Position numbers and translations under genes: made by a program | From: DATAGF01 sp963813355 | GTDB taxonomy: Bacteria > Actinomycetota > Thermoleophilia > Miltoncostaeales > Miltoncostaeaceae | Reading direction: 5' to 3' | Length of the DNA stretch: 64,000 nt | Assembly (NCBI GenBank): GCA_963813355.1 | Contig: CAWEYS010000023.1 | Location: 124,001-188,000 of the forward strand | Notes under the pieces: model-generated | What the model was told of the DNA's origin: nothing | Seen by the model: the letters and a program-made list of their open reading frames with translations, nothing else | Database searches by the model: none | In this document: piece after piece, positions 25,673-35,150 of the stretch | How the letters are laid out: the number at the start of each line of letters is the position of its first letter | Numbering within the stretch: the stretch's first letter is position 1

Positions 25673-26136
25673 CGCGCGCTCCGGGCCGAGGCCAGGCGGA
25701 CGGCGTCGAGGATCTTCTCGTACCCGGTGCAGCGGCAGAGGTTGCCCGCCAGGGCCTCGCGGATCTCGGCGTCGCCCGGCGAGGGGTCGCGGCGCAGGAG
25801 GTCCTCGGTGGCCATCACGAGGCCCGGGGTGCAGAAGCCGCACTGGACAGCCCCCGTGTCGACGAAGGCCTGCTGCACCGGGCCGAGGCCGCCGGGGGGC
25901 GCGAGCCCCTCCACGGTCGCCACCTCGCGGCCCTCGGCCTGCCGCGCCAGTACGAGGCAGCTGCAGACCAGCAGGCCGTCGAGCAGCACCGAGCACGAGC
26001 CGCACTCGCCCTGCTCGCACGCGTTCTTGGCCCCGGGCAGGCCGAGCCGCTCGCGCAGGACGTACATGAGGCTCTCCCCCTCCCAGATCGCCTCGGCCTC
26101 GCGGGGCTCGCCGTTGACGGTCAGTGAGAGCCTCAC
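25669..26136 (-). CDS. xanthine dehydrogenase, [2Fe-2S] subunit
   Basis: Small electron-transfer subunit of 155 residues. The plant-ferredoxin-like first cluster is bound by KNACEQGECGSCSVLLDGLLVC region cysteines (seen as CEQGECGSC and a later Cys), and the second by QCGFCTPG and LCRCTGYEKIL, the standard C-x2-C ... C-x1-C arrangement of the CoxS/XdhC group. I prefer the GTG at 26136 because it overlaps the FAD-subunit stop; a GTG or ATG further upstream (to 26157) is in frame. Confidence 0.92.
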   Translation of the reverse strand: MRLSLTVNGEPREAEAIWEGESLMYVLRERLGLPGAKNACEQGECGSCSVLLDGLLVCSCLVLARQAEGREVATVEGLAPPGGLGPVQQAFVDTGAVQCGFCTPGLVMATEDLLRRDPSPGDAEIREALAGNLCRCTGYEKILDAVRLASARSAR

Positions 26137-26999
26137 GCCCGCGGCTCCTCGAGGCACCAGGCGAGCGTCCGCCGGGCCAGGACGGCGAGCGCGTGGCGCC
26201 GGTAGGCGACGCTGCCGCGCACGTCGTCGATCGGGCTGGCGGCGGCCCCCACCAGCTCGCCGAAGCGGGCGAGCGCGGACGCCGGCAGCGGCGTGCGCCG
26301 CTCCCAGCCGTCGGCCTCCTCCAGGACGCCCTCGACGAAGGCCTCCGCGTCGGTCGCGCGGATCACGGTCGGGGCGGCCGATCCGATGGCGGTCCGGACC
26401 GTCCGGCCCGGGACGTCGAGGGAGACGGCGAACGAGCAGACGGCGATGACCATGGCGTTGCGCGGGCCCACCTTCGCGAATTGCTGGGGGCCGCGCGCGG
26501 CCGGGACGCGGATCGTCCGGATGAGCTCGTCGGGCGCCATCGCGTTGCGCTTCGGGCCGGTGCAGAACTCCTCGATCGGCACCGCGCGCGCACCGCCGGA
26601 CGAGGCCAGCTCGACGGTGGCGCCCGAGGCCACGAGGGGCGGCAGGGCGTCGCCCGCCGGCGACGCCGTGGCGACGTTCCCGCCGATCGTTCCCCTATTG
26701 CGGATCTGTGGTGATCCGACAGTCCTTGACGCGATCGCCAGCCCCGGCAGCACCTCGGCCAGCTCGCGCACGGCGCGCGTGTAGGTGAGCCCGGCGCCGA
26801 TCGCCACGTCCGCGCCGTCCCGGTGCCAGTCGTCGAGCTCGGCGACCCGGTTCAGGTCGAGGATGCGCTCGGGCCGGCGGCGGTCGAAGTTCAGCTCGAC
26901 CATGAGGTCGGTGCCGCCGGCCATCGGCAGCGCCTCGGGGTGCGCCGCCCGCGCCGCCAGCGCGTCGCCGAGATCCCGGGGCTGAAGGGTGGTCTGCAA
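26133..26999 (-). CDS. xanthine dehydrogenase, FAD-binding subunit
   Basis: The 288-residue CoxM/XdhB-type flavoprotein passes electrons from the iron-sulfur clusters to NAD or another acceptor. FAD-binding motifs are AGGTDLMVELNF near residue 27 and GSPQIRNRGTIGGNVATASP near 100. It is the first gene of the urate operon. The start is a TTG at 26999 without RBS but 9 nt behind a TATCCT -10, so the message is probably leaderless. Confidence 0.88.
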   Translation of the reverse strand: MQTTLQPRDLGDALAARAAHPEALPMAGGTDLMVELNFDRRRPERILDLNRVAELDDWHRDGADVAIGAGLTYTRAVRELAEVLPGLAIASRTVGSPQIRNRGTIGGNVATASPAGDALPPLVASGATVELASSGGARAVPIEEFCTGPKRNAMAPDELIRTIRVPAARGPQQFAKVGPRNAMVIAVCSFAVSLDVPGRTVRTAIGSAAPTVIRATDAEAFVEGVLEEADGWERRTPLPASALARFGELVGAAASPIDDVRGSVAYRRHALAVLARRTLAWCLEEPRA

Positions 27000-27007
27000 G
27001 GGAGAGG

Positions 27008-27017
27008 AGGATACGAT
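27008..27017. promoter_or_regulatory. overlapping divergent -10 elements between xanthine dehydrogenase and urate oxidase operons
   Basis: AGGATACGAT holds TACGAT (27012-27017) for the plus strand and, on the minus strand, TATCCT (27013-27008). The boxes share two bases. The minus box precedes the TTG of the FAD subunit by about 8 nt; the plus box precedes the urate oxidase ATG (27047) by 30 nt with the RBS GGAGG at 27040-27044. One polymerase-sized site may thus drive both halves of the pathway. Confidence 0.5.
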
Positions 27018-27046
27018 CGGGCGGCGCGGATCGCGAATGGAGGCCG

Positions 27047-27886
27047 ATGACCGAGTACGCCATCTCGTACGGCAAGGCCGAGGTGCCCGTCTACCGCCGC
27101 GGCGCGGCGGGCCGCGACAACGCGCTCCTCGCCGCGCACGTCAGCGTCGAGGTGCTGGGCGACAACTTCCTGCCCGCCTACACCGAGGGCGACAACTCGA
27201 TGGTCGTCGCCACCGACAGCATGAAGAACCTGATCCTGCGCGAGACCGGGTCGTGGACCGGGGCGACGCTCGAGAGCCTGCTGCACCACCTGGGCGGCCG
27301 CCTGCTCGCCGACTACGCCCAGATGGCCGCCGTGCGGGTGTCGGCCGAGGAGATCCGCTTCGACCCGGCCGGGCCGCGCGGGACGCTGCACGCGCGGACC
27401 CCCGGCGACGCGACGACCGCCCTGCTGGAGCTGGCCCGCGACGGAGACGACGTCGCCATCGCGGATCTGCGGACCGCGCGGCGCGGGATCGAGCTGCTGA
27501 AGCTGACCGGCAGCGCCTTCACCGCGTTCGTGCGCGACGACTACACGACGCTGCCCGAGCGCCGCGACCGGCCCCTCTGGGTCGGCATCGACGTCGCCTG
27601 GCGCTACCGCGACCCGCAGGACGCCCTGGGGGGCGGGGCCCCGGGGACCTACGTCGCCGGCCCGCAGGTGCGCGACATCTGCGCGGCCGTCTTCGAGGAC
27701 CTCGTCAGCGAGTCGATCCAGCACCTCGTCCACGCCATGGGCGCGCGGCTGCTCGAGCTGCTGCCCGGGCTGGCCGAGGTCTCGTTCGAGGCGCGCAACC
27801 TCACCCGCGACCCGGTGGTCGAGGGGGTCGTCGACACCGACCCCTTTCCCGCGTACGGCACGATCACCCTGACCATGCGCCGGTGA
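27047..27886 (+). CDS. pucL: urate oxidase (factor-independent urate hydroxylase)
   Basis: Cofactor-free tunnel-fold enzyme oxidising urate to 5-hydroxyisourate. The 279-residue protein has the N-terminal SYGKAEVPVYRR, the catalytic-threonine region EGDNSMVVATDSMKNLI, the LKLTGSAFTAFVRDDYTTLP segment and the C-terminal FEARNLTRDPVVEG, which carry the urate-contacting residues. It starts on ATG 27047 with a GGAGG RBS and overlaps uraH by 4 bp. Confidence 0.94.
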   Translation: MTEYAISYGKAEVPVYRRGAAGRDNALLAAHVSVEVLGDNFLPAYTEGDNSMVVATDSMKNLILRETGSWTGATLESLLHHLGGRLLADYAQMAAVRVSAEEIRFDPAGPRGTLHARTPGDATTALLELARDGDDVAIADLRTARRGIELLKLTGSAFTAFVRDDYTTLPERRDRPLWVGIDVAWRYRDPQDALGGGAPGTYVAGPQVRDICAAVFEDLVSESIQHLVHAMGARLLELLPGLAEVSFEARNLTRDPVVEGVVDTDPFPAYGTITLTMRR

Positions 27887-28213
27887 GCGGCCGGCTCACC
27901 ACGCACGTGCTCGACACCGCCGCCGGGCGCCCGGCCGCCGGCGTGCCCGTGACGCTGAGCCGCGAGGGCGCGGAGGTCGCGAAGGCGGTGACCAACGCCG
28001 ACGGCCGCACCGATGCCCCCCTGCTCGAGGGCGAGGCCTTCGTCCCCGGCGTCTACGAGCTGAGGTTCGACGTCCGCGCCTACTTCGCGTCCAGCCCGGG
28101 CTTCCTCGACGAGGTGCCGGTGCGCTTCACCGTGAGGGACGCCGGGCAGCGCGTACCACGTCCCGCTGCCTCGGTCTCCCCCTGGTCCTACAGCACCTAC
28201 CGGCGGCTCGTAG
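27883..28213 (+). CDS. uraH: 5-hydroxyisourate hydrolase (transthyretin-like), 3' end frameshifted
   Basis: The N-terminal signature RLTTHVLDTAAGRPAAGVPV with the active-site histidine is intact, as is YELRFDVRAYFA. The expected C-terminal catalytic block is scrambled: the continuous frame reads QRVPRPAASVSPWSYSTYRRL, while dropping one G after CAGCGC gives YHVPL, dropping two more bases gives VSPWSYSTYR, and dropping one C gives YRGS and a TAG at 28211-28213. Four extra bases in about 70 bp thus restore a normal 108-residue enzyme. Without correction the ORF runs on to 28239 and overlaps the convergent permease gene. The GTG start overlaps the urate oxidase stop. Confidence 0.85.
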
Positions 28214-28223
28214 CGCGCGCGTC

Positions 28224-29466
28224 CTACTGGCGCTCGTAGGGGATCCCGATCGCCGCGGGCGGGCGCGGGCGGCCGACGACGCCGGCCACCGCGATCAGCG
28301 TCAGCACGTACGGCAGCGTCTCGAACAGGACCGCGAGGGAGCCGGAGTAGACCGGGAGACGATCGGCGATGGCGCTGGAGAGGCCGAAGAGCAGGCACGC
28401 GAGGAACAGGCCCTTCGGGCGCCAGTTGCCGAAGATGAGCGCGGCGAGGGCGATGAAGCCGGCGCCCGCGGTCATCTTCTCGCTGAACGAGTTGAGGAAG
28501 CCGATCGAGAGGAACGCGCCGCCGAGCCCCGCGAGGACGCCGGAGAGGATCACGGCCGTGTAGCGGATCCGGTAGACCGAGAGGCCGACGGTCTCCGCGG
28601 CCCGGGGGTGCTCGCCCGCCGAGCGCAGGTGCAGCCCGAACGGCGTCCGGAAGATGGCGTAGTACGCGGCGATGAGCAGTATGAACGCGACCCAGATCAT
28701 CAGGTTCAGGCTCCCGAACGCCTCTCCGATGAACGGCACCCCGTCGAGGAAGCCCAGCTCGACGTCGGGGATCGCCGGGATGTCGCCGGGCGTGCCCTCC
28801 GGGCCGTAGATGTCGACGAACAGGTAGCCGGTGAGGCCGATGGCGAGGAACCACACCGCCAGTCCCGCTCAGGATCTGGTCGGCGCGCAGGTGGATCGAG
28901 ATGACGGCGTGGATCAGGGCGAGCAGCCCGCCGGCGACGGCGGCCAGCAGCACCCCCGCCTGCCAGGACCCGAGCTTGTCCGCCCCCAGGATCCCGAAGA
29001 AGCAGCCCATGAGGAGCATGCCCTCGAGCCCGATGTTCACCACCCCGCTGCGCTCGGAGAACATGCCGCCGACCGCCGCGAAGATCAGCGGGGTCGCGTA
29101 CCGGAGCATCGAGGCCGTCAGGGCCCCCCACACGAACACGGCCTCGAGGTTCGCCACGCTGGAGATCGTGGCCGCGACGCCCAGCGCCCCGAGCGCGAGC
29201 GCCAGCACCATCGCCGTGATCCCGAGGCGGCGGCGGCCCCTCCACGCCGTCCACGCCCCCAGCGCGAGCGCCGCCGCCGCGATCGCGATCGGCACCGCGG
29301 CCTGCCGCGCCGACACCGGCGGCACGGCGATCCAGAACGCGACGATCGCGAGGGCGATCCCCGCGATGCCCGTCGCCTGAGCGCCCCGCGGAACGCGCGC
29401 CAGCGCCCAGTCGCGGGTCCGATCCAGCAACGAGGGGCCGGGCGGGCGGGCGTGGTGCTCCGCCAC
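28224..29466 (-). CDS. nucleoside ABC transporter permease 2 (BMP-type system), frameshifted
   Basis: Second membrane subunit of the nucleoside importer (NupQ/YufQ-like). FSERSGVVNIGLEGMLLMGC is the conserved family motif near the first helices, and the C-terminal half has LRSAGEHPRAAETVGLSVY and AGLGGAFLSIG. Two frames must be joined at about 28867: HLRADQILSGT continues as AVWFLAIGLTGYL if one G is removed. I place the start at GTG 29466 from comparison with the usual domain layout, but no stop codon separates it from permease 1, so a fused polypeptide is possible. Confidence 0.8.
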
Positions 29467-30713
29467 GACGAGGCGGGCAGCGGACTCGCGTGGCACGCGA
29501 TGCCGGCGCGGCAGGCGCGGGCGCGGCAGGCCCCTGCGCCTCCAGATGGAGATGACCAGGACGTCGGCTCCGATGAACAGCACGACGAGGCCCAGAATCT
29601 GCAGGGTGAGGTTTCCGGCGAGGCTGGGGTCGAAGACGTCCGGGTCGAGGCTCCGCGTCGAGGTGCCGTAGAGGAGGGCGCCGAAGAGCAGCGCGGCGAA
29701 CGCCACCCCGACGGCGGTGTTGCGCCCGAGCAGGGCCACGGCGATGCCGATGTAGCCGATGTACGACGCCTGGATGTCGAGGACGCCGATCCGGAACTGC
29801 CACCCGAGGATGTCCATCGCGCCGCCGAGGCCTGCGAAGGCGCCGGAGATCGCCATCGCCAGGAAGTAGCTCTTGGCGACGCTGATGCCGCCGTAGCGGG
29901 CCGCCTCGGGGTTGCGGCCCACGGCCCGCACCCGGAAGCCGAGGGTCGTGCGCGACAGGATCAGCCAGTAGGCCACAAGGGCGCCGATGGCGATGAAGAT
30001 GCCGATGTGGAGGCCCTGGAGGACCGGGTTGCCCCAGAACACGGGGAGCCGCGCCGACTCGACCACGTCGTTCGAGATCGGCACCGAGCCCTCGGGCTGC
30101 AGCGGGCCGCCGAACCCGAAGAGGTAGCTGCCCACCCAGTAGGCGATCCAGTTGAGCATGATCGTGGTGATCACCTCGTGCGCGCCGACCGTCGCCTTCA
30201 GGAAGCCCGCGATGCCGGCCCATGCGGCGCCCGCCAGCGCCGCCAGCACGATCGCGATGGCGATGTGGGCCGGGCCGGCGAGGTCGGCCCACGACGACCC
30301 CACCCAGACCGAGACGATGACGCCCATGGTCCACTGACCCTGGCCGCCGATGTTGAACAGGCCGCAGCGGAAGGCGAACGCCACCGCCAGGCCCGTGAAG
30401 ATCAGCGTGGTCGTGAGGAGGAGCGTCTGCTGCAGGTTGAAGGCGGCGGCCTCGCGCTCGCTGCCGGTCACCCAGGGGAAGAGCCAGTTGAGGCCGGTCC
30501 CGTTGAAGATGCCCTGGTACGTCGTCAAGCGGGTTGTGGCCGGTCGCCAGCCACCACCACTCCGCCGATCAGGAAGGCCAGGATCGTCGTGATGATCGAC
30601 GTGATGGCGCCGCCGGTCTCCGGCGCGAGCCAGCGCTGCACGCGGCCGGGCTCCCGGTCGGGCGCCGGATACGGCGATTGGGGCGGTGGCGCGGGTGGGG
30701 CGGTGGTGCTCAC
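29467..30713 (-). CDS. nucleoside ABC transporter permease 1 (BMP-type system), frameshifted
   Basis: First membrane subunit (NupP/YufP-like). The start is GTG 30713, overlapping the ATPase stop. The first 60 residues (a Pro-rich tail, then GGAITSIITTILAFLIGG) are in one frame; VVLATGHNPL needs removal of one G, and TTYQGIFNGTGLNWLFPW removal of one T near 30530. The rest is intact: FRCGLFNIGGQGQ, VITTIMLNWIAYW and RAVGRNPEAARYGGI are family signatures, with about eight to ten membrane helices. The frame then runs without a stop into permease 2 through a basic, repeat-rich linker at 29467-29545. Confidence 0.82.
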
Positions 30714-32275
30714 GGGGCCTCGGGCCTCGCCCCGAGCATCGCGCCACCGAGGGCCTCGCGGCTCGCGCCGGAGGGGAACTCGGCGACGATGCGCCCCTCG
30801 TAGATCACGAGGATGCGGTCCGACAGCGACAGGATCTCCTCGAGCTCGAGCGACACCAGCAGGATCGCGCGGCCCTCGTCGCGCTCGGTGACGAGCCGCC
30901 GGTGCACGTACTCGATCGCGCCGACGTCGAGCCCGCGGGTCGGCTGGGACGCCACCAGCACGGCCGGATCCCGCGACACCTCGCGGGCGATGATGACCTT
31001 CTGCTGGTTCCCGCCCGACAGCGACCCCGCCGGGGTCCTGGCGCCGCCGCCGCGCACGTCGAACTCGGTCAGCAGCGGGTCGGCGGCCGACTCGATGCGC
31101 CGCGGGAACATCCAGCCGTGGCTCGCCGCCGGGGGCTTGTCGAAGTCGTGGAGGGCGATGTTCTCCGCCAGGGAGAAGTCCAGCACCAGCCCGCGCCGCT
31201 GGCGGTCCGTGGGGATGTGTCCGACGCCCGCGTCGAGCACCGCATGCGGGCTCGCGCCGGTGATGTCCTGCCCATCGGCGGTGATCGTCCCGGAGGTCGG
31301 CGCGCGCAGGCCCGTGATCGCGTCGATGAGCTCGGCCTGGCCGTTGCCGTCGACGCCCGCGATCCCCACGATCTCCCCCGCCGCCACCTGCAGCGAGAGG
31401 CCGCTCACGGCCTCGAGCCCGCGGTCGTCGTGCACGACGAGGTCCTGCACGACCAGGCGCGCCTGGGCGGGCCTCGCCGGGGGCTTCTCGACCGCCAGGA
31501 CGACGTCGCGGCCGACCATGAAGCGGGCGAGGCTCGCCTCCGTCGCCCCCGCGGTGGGCTCGGTCGCGATGTAGCGGCCGCGGCGGAGCACCGTCACGCG
31601 GTCGGCGATGTCGAGGACCTCGTTGAGCTTGTGGGTGATGAAGATGATCGACGTGCCCTGCGCGGTCAGGCTGCGCAGGATCGCGGCGAGCTCGATCGCC
31701 TCCTGGGGGGTCAGGACGGCGGTGGGCTCGTCGAGGATCAGGATCTCGGCCCCCCGATAGAGGGCCTTCAGGATCTCGACGCGCTGCTCCATGCCCACCG
31801 TGATGTCCTCGACGAGCGCGTCCGGGTCGACGGCCAGCCCGAACCGGTCCGAGATCTCCCTGACCCGCGCCGAGGCCTCGGCGCGGTCGATCAGCACCCC
31901 ACCCTGGGTGGGCTCGATCGCCAGGACGATGTTCTCGGCCACGGTCATCACCGGGATGAGCATGAAGTGCTGGTGCACCATCCCGATGCCGAGCGCGATC
32001 GCGTCGCCCGGAGCGGTGATCTCCACGGGCTCGCCCCGGACCTGGATCTCACCCTCGTCCGGCCGCGTCAGCCCGTAGAGGACGTTCATCAGCGTCGACT
32101 TGCCGGCGCCGTTCTCGCCGAGCAGCGCGTGGACCTCGCCCCGCCGGAGGTCGAAGCGGATGTCGTCGCAGGCGACGACGCCCGGGTAGCGCTTCGTGAT
32201 GCCGATCATCTCCAGCACCGTCTCCCCCGGCGCGTCCGGCGCCGGGGGAGCGTGCTGCTCGGCGGTCGGCCTCAC
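30710..32275 (-). CDS. nucleoside ABC transporter ATPase (two-domain, BMP-type system)
   Basis: A 521-residue tandem ATPase like NupO/RbsA. Domain 1 has Walker A LLGENGAGKST, Q-loop HQHFMLIPVMTV, signature region ITVGMEQRVEIL and Walker B ILILDEPTAVLTP. Domain 2 has the degenerate Walker A IAGVDGNGQAE typical of this group, signature SGGNQQKVIIARE and Walker B VASQPTRGLD. It powers uptake of nucleosides together with the lipoprotein and two permeases on either side. Confidence 0.9.
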   Translation of the reverse strand: MRPTAEQHAPPAPDAPGETVLEMIGITKRYPGVVACDDIRFDLRRGEVHALLGENGAGKSTLMNVLYGLTRPDEGEIQVRGEPVEITAPGDAIALGIGMVHQHFMLIPVMTVAENIVLAIEPTQGGVLIDRAEASARVREISDRFGLAVDPDALVEDITVGMEQRVEILKALYRGAEILILDEPTAVLTPQEAIELAAILRSLTAQGTSIIFITHKLNEVLDIADRVTVLRRGRYIATEPTAGATEASLARFMVGRDVVLAVEKPPARPAQARLVVQDLVVHDDRGLEAVSGLSLQVAAGEIVGIAGVDGNGQAELIDAITGLRAPTSGTITADGQDITGASPHAVLDAGVGHIPTDRQRRGLVLDFSLAENIALHDFDKPPAASHGWMFPRRIESAADPLLTEFDVRGGGARTPAGSLSGGNQQKVIIAREVSRDPAVLVASQPTRGLDVGAIEYVHRRLVTERDEGRAILLVSLELEEILSLSDRILVIYEGRIVAEFPSGASREALGGAMLGARPEAP

Positions 32276-32294
32276 GACCGGTCCGCCCCCGTCG

Positions 32295-33337
32295 CTACTG
32301 CGACGGCGGGGTGATCTCGCCGTCGATGATCTGCTGCTTGAGGCCCTCGACCTCGTCGAGGATCTCCTGCGACACCGCCGGGGCTGGTCTTCCCGATGGC
32401 GACGCCCCCGTTGGCGAGGTCGAAGGTGGCGTCCTGGCCGCCCTGGAAGGTCCCGTCCTGCACGGCCTTGATGGCGTCGAACACCGAGGTGTCAACCCTC
32501 TTCACCGCGCTGGTGAGGATGTGCGGGCCGAGGTCCGACTGGTCGCGGTCGACGCCGACCCCCCAGACGCCCTCGTCCTTCGCCGCCGACAGCGCGCCCA
32601 GGCCGCAGCCGCCCGCCACCTGGAAGACGACCTGCGAGCCCTTGGAGATCTGGTCGAGCGCGAGCTCCTTGCAGGGCCCCTGGGCGACGAACTCCTGCGA
32701 GTAGCCCGTCAGCACCTTGATGTTGGGGTTGGCGGCCTTCGCGCCCGCCTCGTAGCCCTTCAGGAAGATCGTCACGGTCGGGAGCTCCTGGCCGCCGACG
32801 GCGCTGATGACCTGCGGCCCGCCCTGCTCCTGCACCAGCTTGGCCGCCATGTACCCGATCAGGTAGCTGTTCTCGTTGGTCGCGAACGTGAGGCCGAGCA
32901 CGTTGGCCGGCTTGTCCTTGAGCGCCGCATACGAATTGTCAATGGTCGCGAAGTTGGAGTCCGGGAACTGACCGGCGATCGTGTTCATGGCGTCGGCCAT
33001 CAGGAAGCCCTGCCCGATGGTGAGGTCGGCCCCGCCCCGGGCGAGGGTGGTGAGGTTGGGGATGTAGTCGCTGGCCGAGGCCGACTCGATCGGGGTCCCC
33101 TCGACGCCCAGCTCGGCCTCGGCCTTCTCCAGGCCCTCGAGCCCGGACTGGTTGAAGGAGCGGTCGTTGAACTTGCCGACGTCGCTCACCAGCCCGACCT
33201 CGATGTCCGACTGGGCCGCCGCGGTGGTCGTCCCCGGCACCCGAGTCGTCGTCGTCCCCGCACGCGGCCGCCGTGAAGCCGACCGCCGCCACGACGGCGA
33301 CCACGCCCGCCAGCACTCTCCATCGCCGTGCTCTCAT
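32295..33337 (-). CDS. BMP-family nucleoside-binding lipoprotein, frameshifted
   Basis: Extracytoplasmic binding protein (Bmp/Med/PnrA family) of the importer. The N-terminal signal peptide ends in the lipobox TAAAC (about residue 27). The body starts EVGLVSDVGKFNDRSFNQSG, the family nucleoside-site motif, and includes ATIDNSYAALKDKP and GVWGVGVDRDQSDL. Two single-base shifts separate three frames: one near 33245 between the signal peptide and EVGL, one near 32390 before SQEILDEVEGLKQQI. Removing one base at each gives a 346-residue protein. ATG 33337 has the RBS AAGGAG 5 nt upstream. Confidence 0.85.
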
Positions 33338-33399
33338 CACGACTCCTTCGTCACCCCACGCGGCCGTGGGGCCGCCCGGTTCGCAATGGTAAGGGCGGT

Positions 33400-33405
33400 G
33401 TTATA
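33400..33405 (-). promoter_or_regulatory. -10 element of the nucleoside importer operon
   Basis: The minus strand reads TATAAC about 60 nt before the lipoprotein start. With the 134-bp gap after deoA it suggests that the importer has its own transcription unit. Confidence 0.4.
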
Positions 33406-33471
33406 CAGCCTCGGCCGGACGAGCGATACGGCCCCGGTGACATACCGGCGGAGGGGCCGCCGACACGCCCG

Positions 33472-34752
33472 TCAGCGCGCCTCCACCCGCTCGAGCACCC
33501 GCGTCCCGGCCGCCTGCAGGCTTTTCCCCACGCGAAAGGCGTCCGCGAACGCCGCCCGGCCCGACTCGAGGTGGTCCTCGTCGTCCGCGTGCAGCTCGGC
33601 CAGGACCTGGCCCTCGGCGACCGTCTCGCCGGGCACCGCCCGCAGGATCACCCCGGCTCCGGGGCTCACCGGATGGCCGCGCTGGGCCCGGCCCGCGCCG
33701 AGCCTCCACGCCGTGAGGCCCACGGCCATGGCGTCGATGTGCTCGACGACCCCGGCGGCCTGCGCCCGCACCCCCTCGACGATCGGCGCGACCGGGAGCG
33801 GCGCCTCCGGGTCGCCCCCCTGGGCCCGGATCATGCGCCGCCAGCGGTCCATGGCGCGGCCGTCGGCGAGGGCCGCGGCCGGGTCGGCGTCGATGCCGGC
33901 CAGCATCAGCATCTCCTCGGCGAGGGCGAGGGTCACCTCGACCACGTCGGGCGGCCCCCCGCCCTCCAGCACCTCGAGCGCCTCGCGCACCTCCAGCCCG
34001 TTGCCGACGGCCCGCCCGAGGGGGGCGTCCATGTCGGTGAGGAGCGCCGCGGTGCGCACGCCGTTGTCCTCGCCGATGCCGACCATCGTGCGGGCGAGCT
34101 CGCGGGCGCGGGGCAGGTCGGGCATGAACGCGCCCCCGCCGACCTTCACGTCGAGCACCAGGGCGGCCGTCCCCTCGGCGATCTTCTTGGACATGATCGA
34201 GCTGGCGATGAGGGGGATCGACTCGACCGTCGCGGTCACGTCGCGCAGCGCGTACAGCTCGCGGTCGGCCGGCGCCAGGTCCTCGCCGGCGGCGCAGATG
34301 ACGGCCCCCACGTCGCGGAGCTGGGCGACGACCTCCGCGGCGGCCAGGTCCGAGCGGAAGCCGGGGATCGCCTCCAGCTTGTCGAGGGTGCCGCCGGTGT
34401 GGCCGAGCCCGCGGCCGGACAGCTGCGGCACGGCCGCCCCGCACGCGGCCACGAGCGGGCAGAGCGGCAGCGAGACCTTGTCCCCCACCCCGCCCGTCGA
34501 GTGCTTGTCGACCGTCGGCAGGGGGACGGTGGAGAGGTCGAGGCGCGTCCCGGAGCGGATCATCGCGTCGGTCCACGAGTCCAGCTCGCGCGGCGTCATG
34601 CCCTGCCAGACGATCGCCATCAGCAGGGCCGAGGCCTGCTCGGGCGCCACCCCGCCGCGGGTGTAGCCCTCGATGAACCAGTGGATCTGGGCGTCGCTCA
34701 GCTCGCGCCCGTCGCGCTTGGCGCGGATGACGTCGACCGCGTGGTGGCTCAC
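33472..34752 (-). CDS. deoA: pyrimidine-nucleoside (thymidine) phosphorylase
   Basis: Phosphorolysis of thymidine, deoxyuridine or uridine to base plus (deoxy)ribose-1-phosphate. The 426 residues carry the family signature VDKHSTGGVGDKVSL and SGRGLGHTGGTLDKLEAIPG (residues about 80-120), the catalytic SIMSKKIAEG and DVKVGGGAFM. The C-terminal alpha/beta domain has GRAQRGHPVSPGAGVIL, normal for the family. The GTG start overlaps the cdd stop. Confidence 0.93.
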   Translation of the reverse strand: MSHHAVDVIRAKRDGRELSDAQIHWFIEGYTRGGVAPEQASALLMAIVWQGMTPRELDSWTDAMIRSGTRLDLSTVPLPTVDKHSTGGVGDKVSLPLCPLVAACGAAVPQLSGRGLGHTGGTLDKLEAIPGFRSDLAAAEVVAQLRDVGAVICAAGEDLAPADRELYALRDVTATVESIPLIASSIMSKKIAEGTAALVLDVKVGGGAFMPDLPRARELARTMVGIGEDNGVRTAALLTDMDAPLGRAVGNGLEVREALEVLEGGGPPDVVEVTLALAEEMLMLAGIDADPAAALADGRAMDRWRRMIRAQGGDPEAPLPVAPIVEGVRAQAAGVVEHIDAMAVGLTAWRLGAGRAQRGHPVSPGAGVILRAVPGETVAEGQVLAELHADDEDHLESGRAAFADAFRVGKSLQAAGTRVLERVEAR

Positions 34753-35150
34753 CGGCCCGCGCGCGCCCGCACGTCCTCGGGCCCGAACGCGGCGGGCAGC
34801 AGCTCGCCCAGGCGCACGGGTCCGTACTCGCCGTCGAGCAGCAGGTCGCCCCCGCCGTGCTCGTACAGGAGCTGGCGGCACCGCCCGCAGGGGGTCAGCG
34901 GCCGCCCGTCGCCGGCCACGACCGCCACGGCCACCAGGCGCCCCCCGCCCGTCGCCGCCAGGTCGGACACCAGCCCGCACTCCGCGCAGAGCGTCAGCCC
35001 GTAGCTGGCGTTCTCGACGTTGCAGCCGCGCACCAGGCGGCCGTCGTCCGTCAGGCCGCACGCCCCCACCAGCACCCCCGAGTAGGGCGCGTAGGCGCGC
35101 CCGGTCATCGTGACCGCCTCGTGCCGCAGCAGGGGCCAGTCGACGCTCAT
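34749..35150 (-). CDS. cdd: cytidine deaminase
   Basis: Zinc enzyme deaminating cytidine and deoxycytidine, which supplies uridine/deoxyuridine to the adjacent deoA. The 133-residue protein has YAPYSGVLVGACGL, then the active site CNVENASYGLTLCAE (zinc Cys and catalytic Glu) and the two further zinc ligands in TPCGRCRQLL. This is the small homotetrameric form. The ATG overlaps the HAD gene stop (ATGA). Confidence 0.93.
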   Translation of the reverse strand: MSVDWPLLRHEAVTMTGRAYAPYSGVLVGACGLTDDGRLVRGCNVENASYGLTLCAECGLVSDLAATGGGRLVAVAVVAGDGRPLTPCGRCRQLLYEHGGGDLLLDGEYGPVRLGELLPAAFGPEDVRARAGR

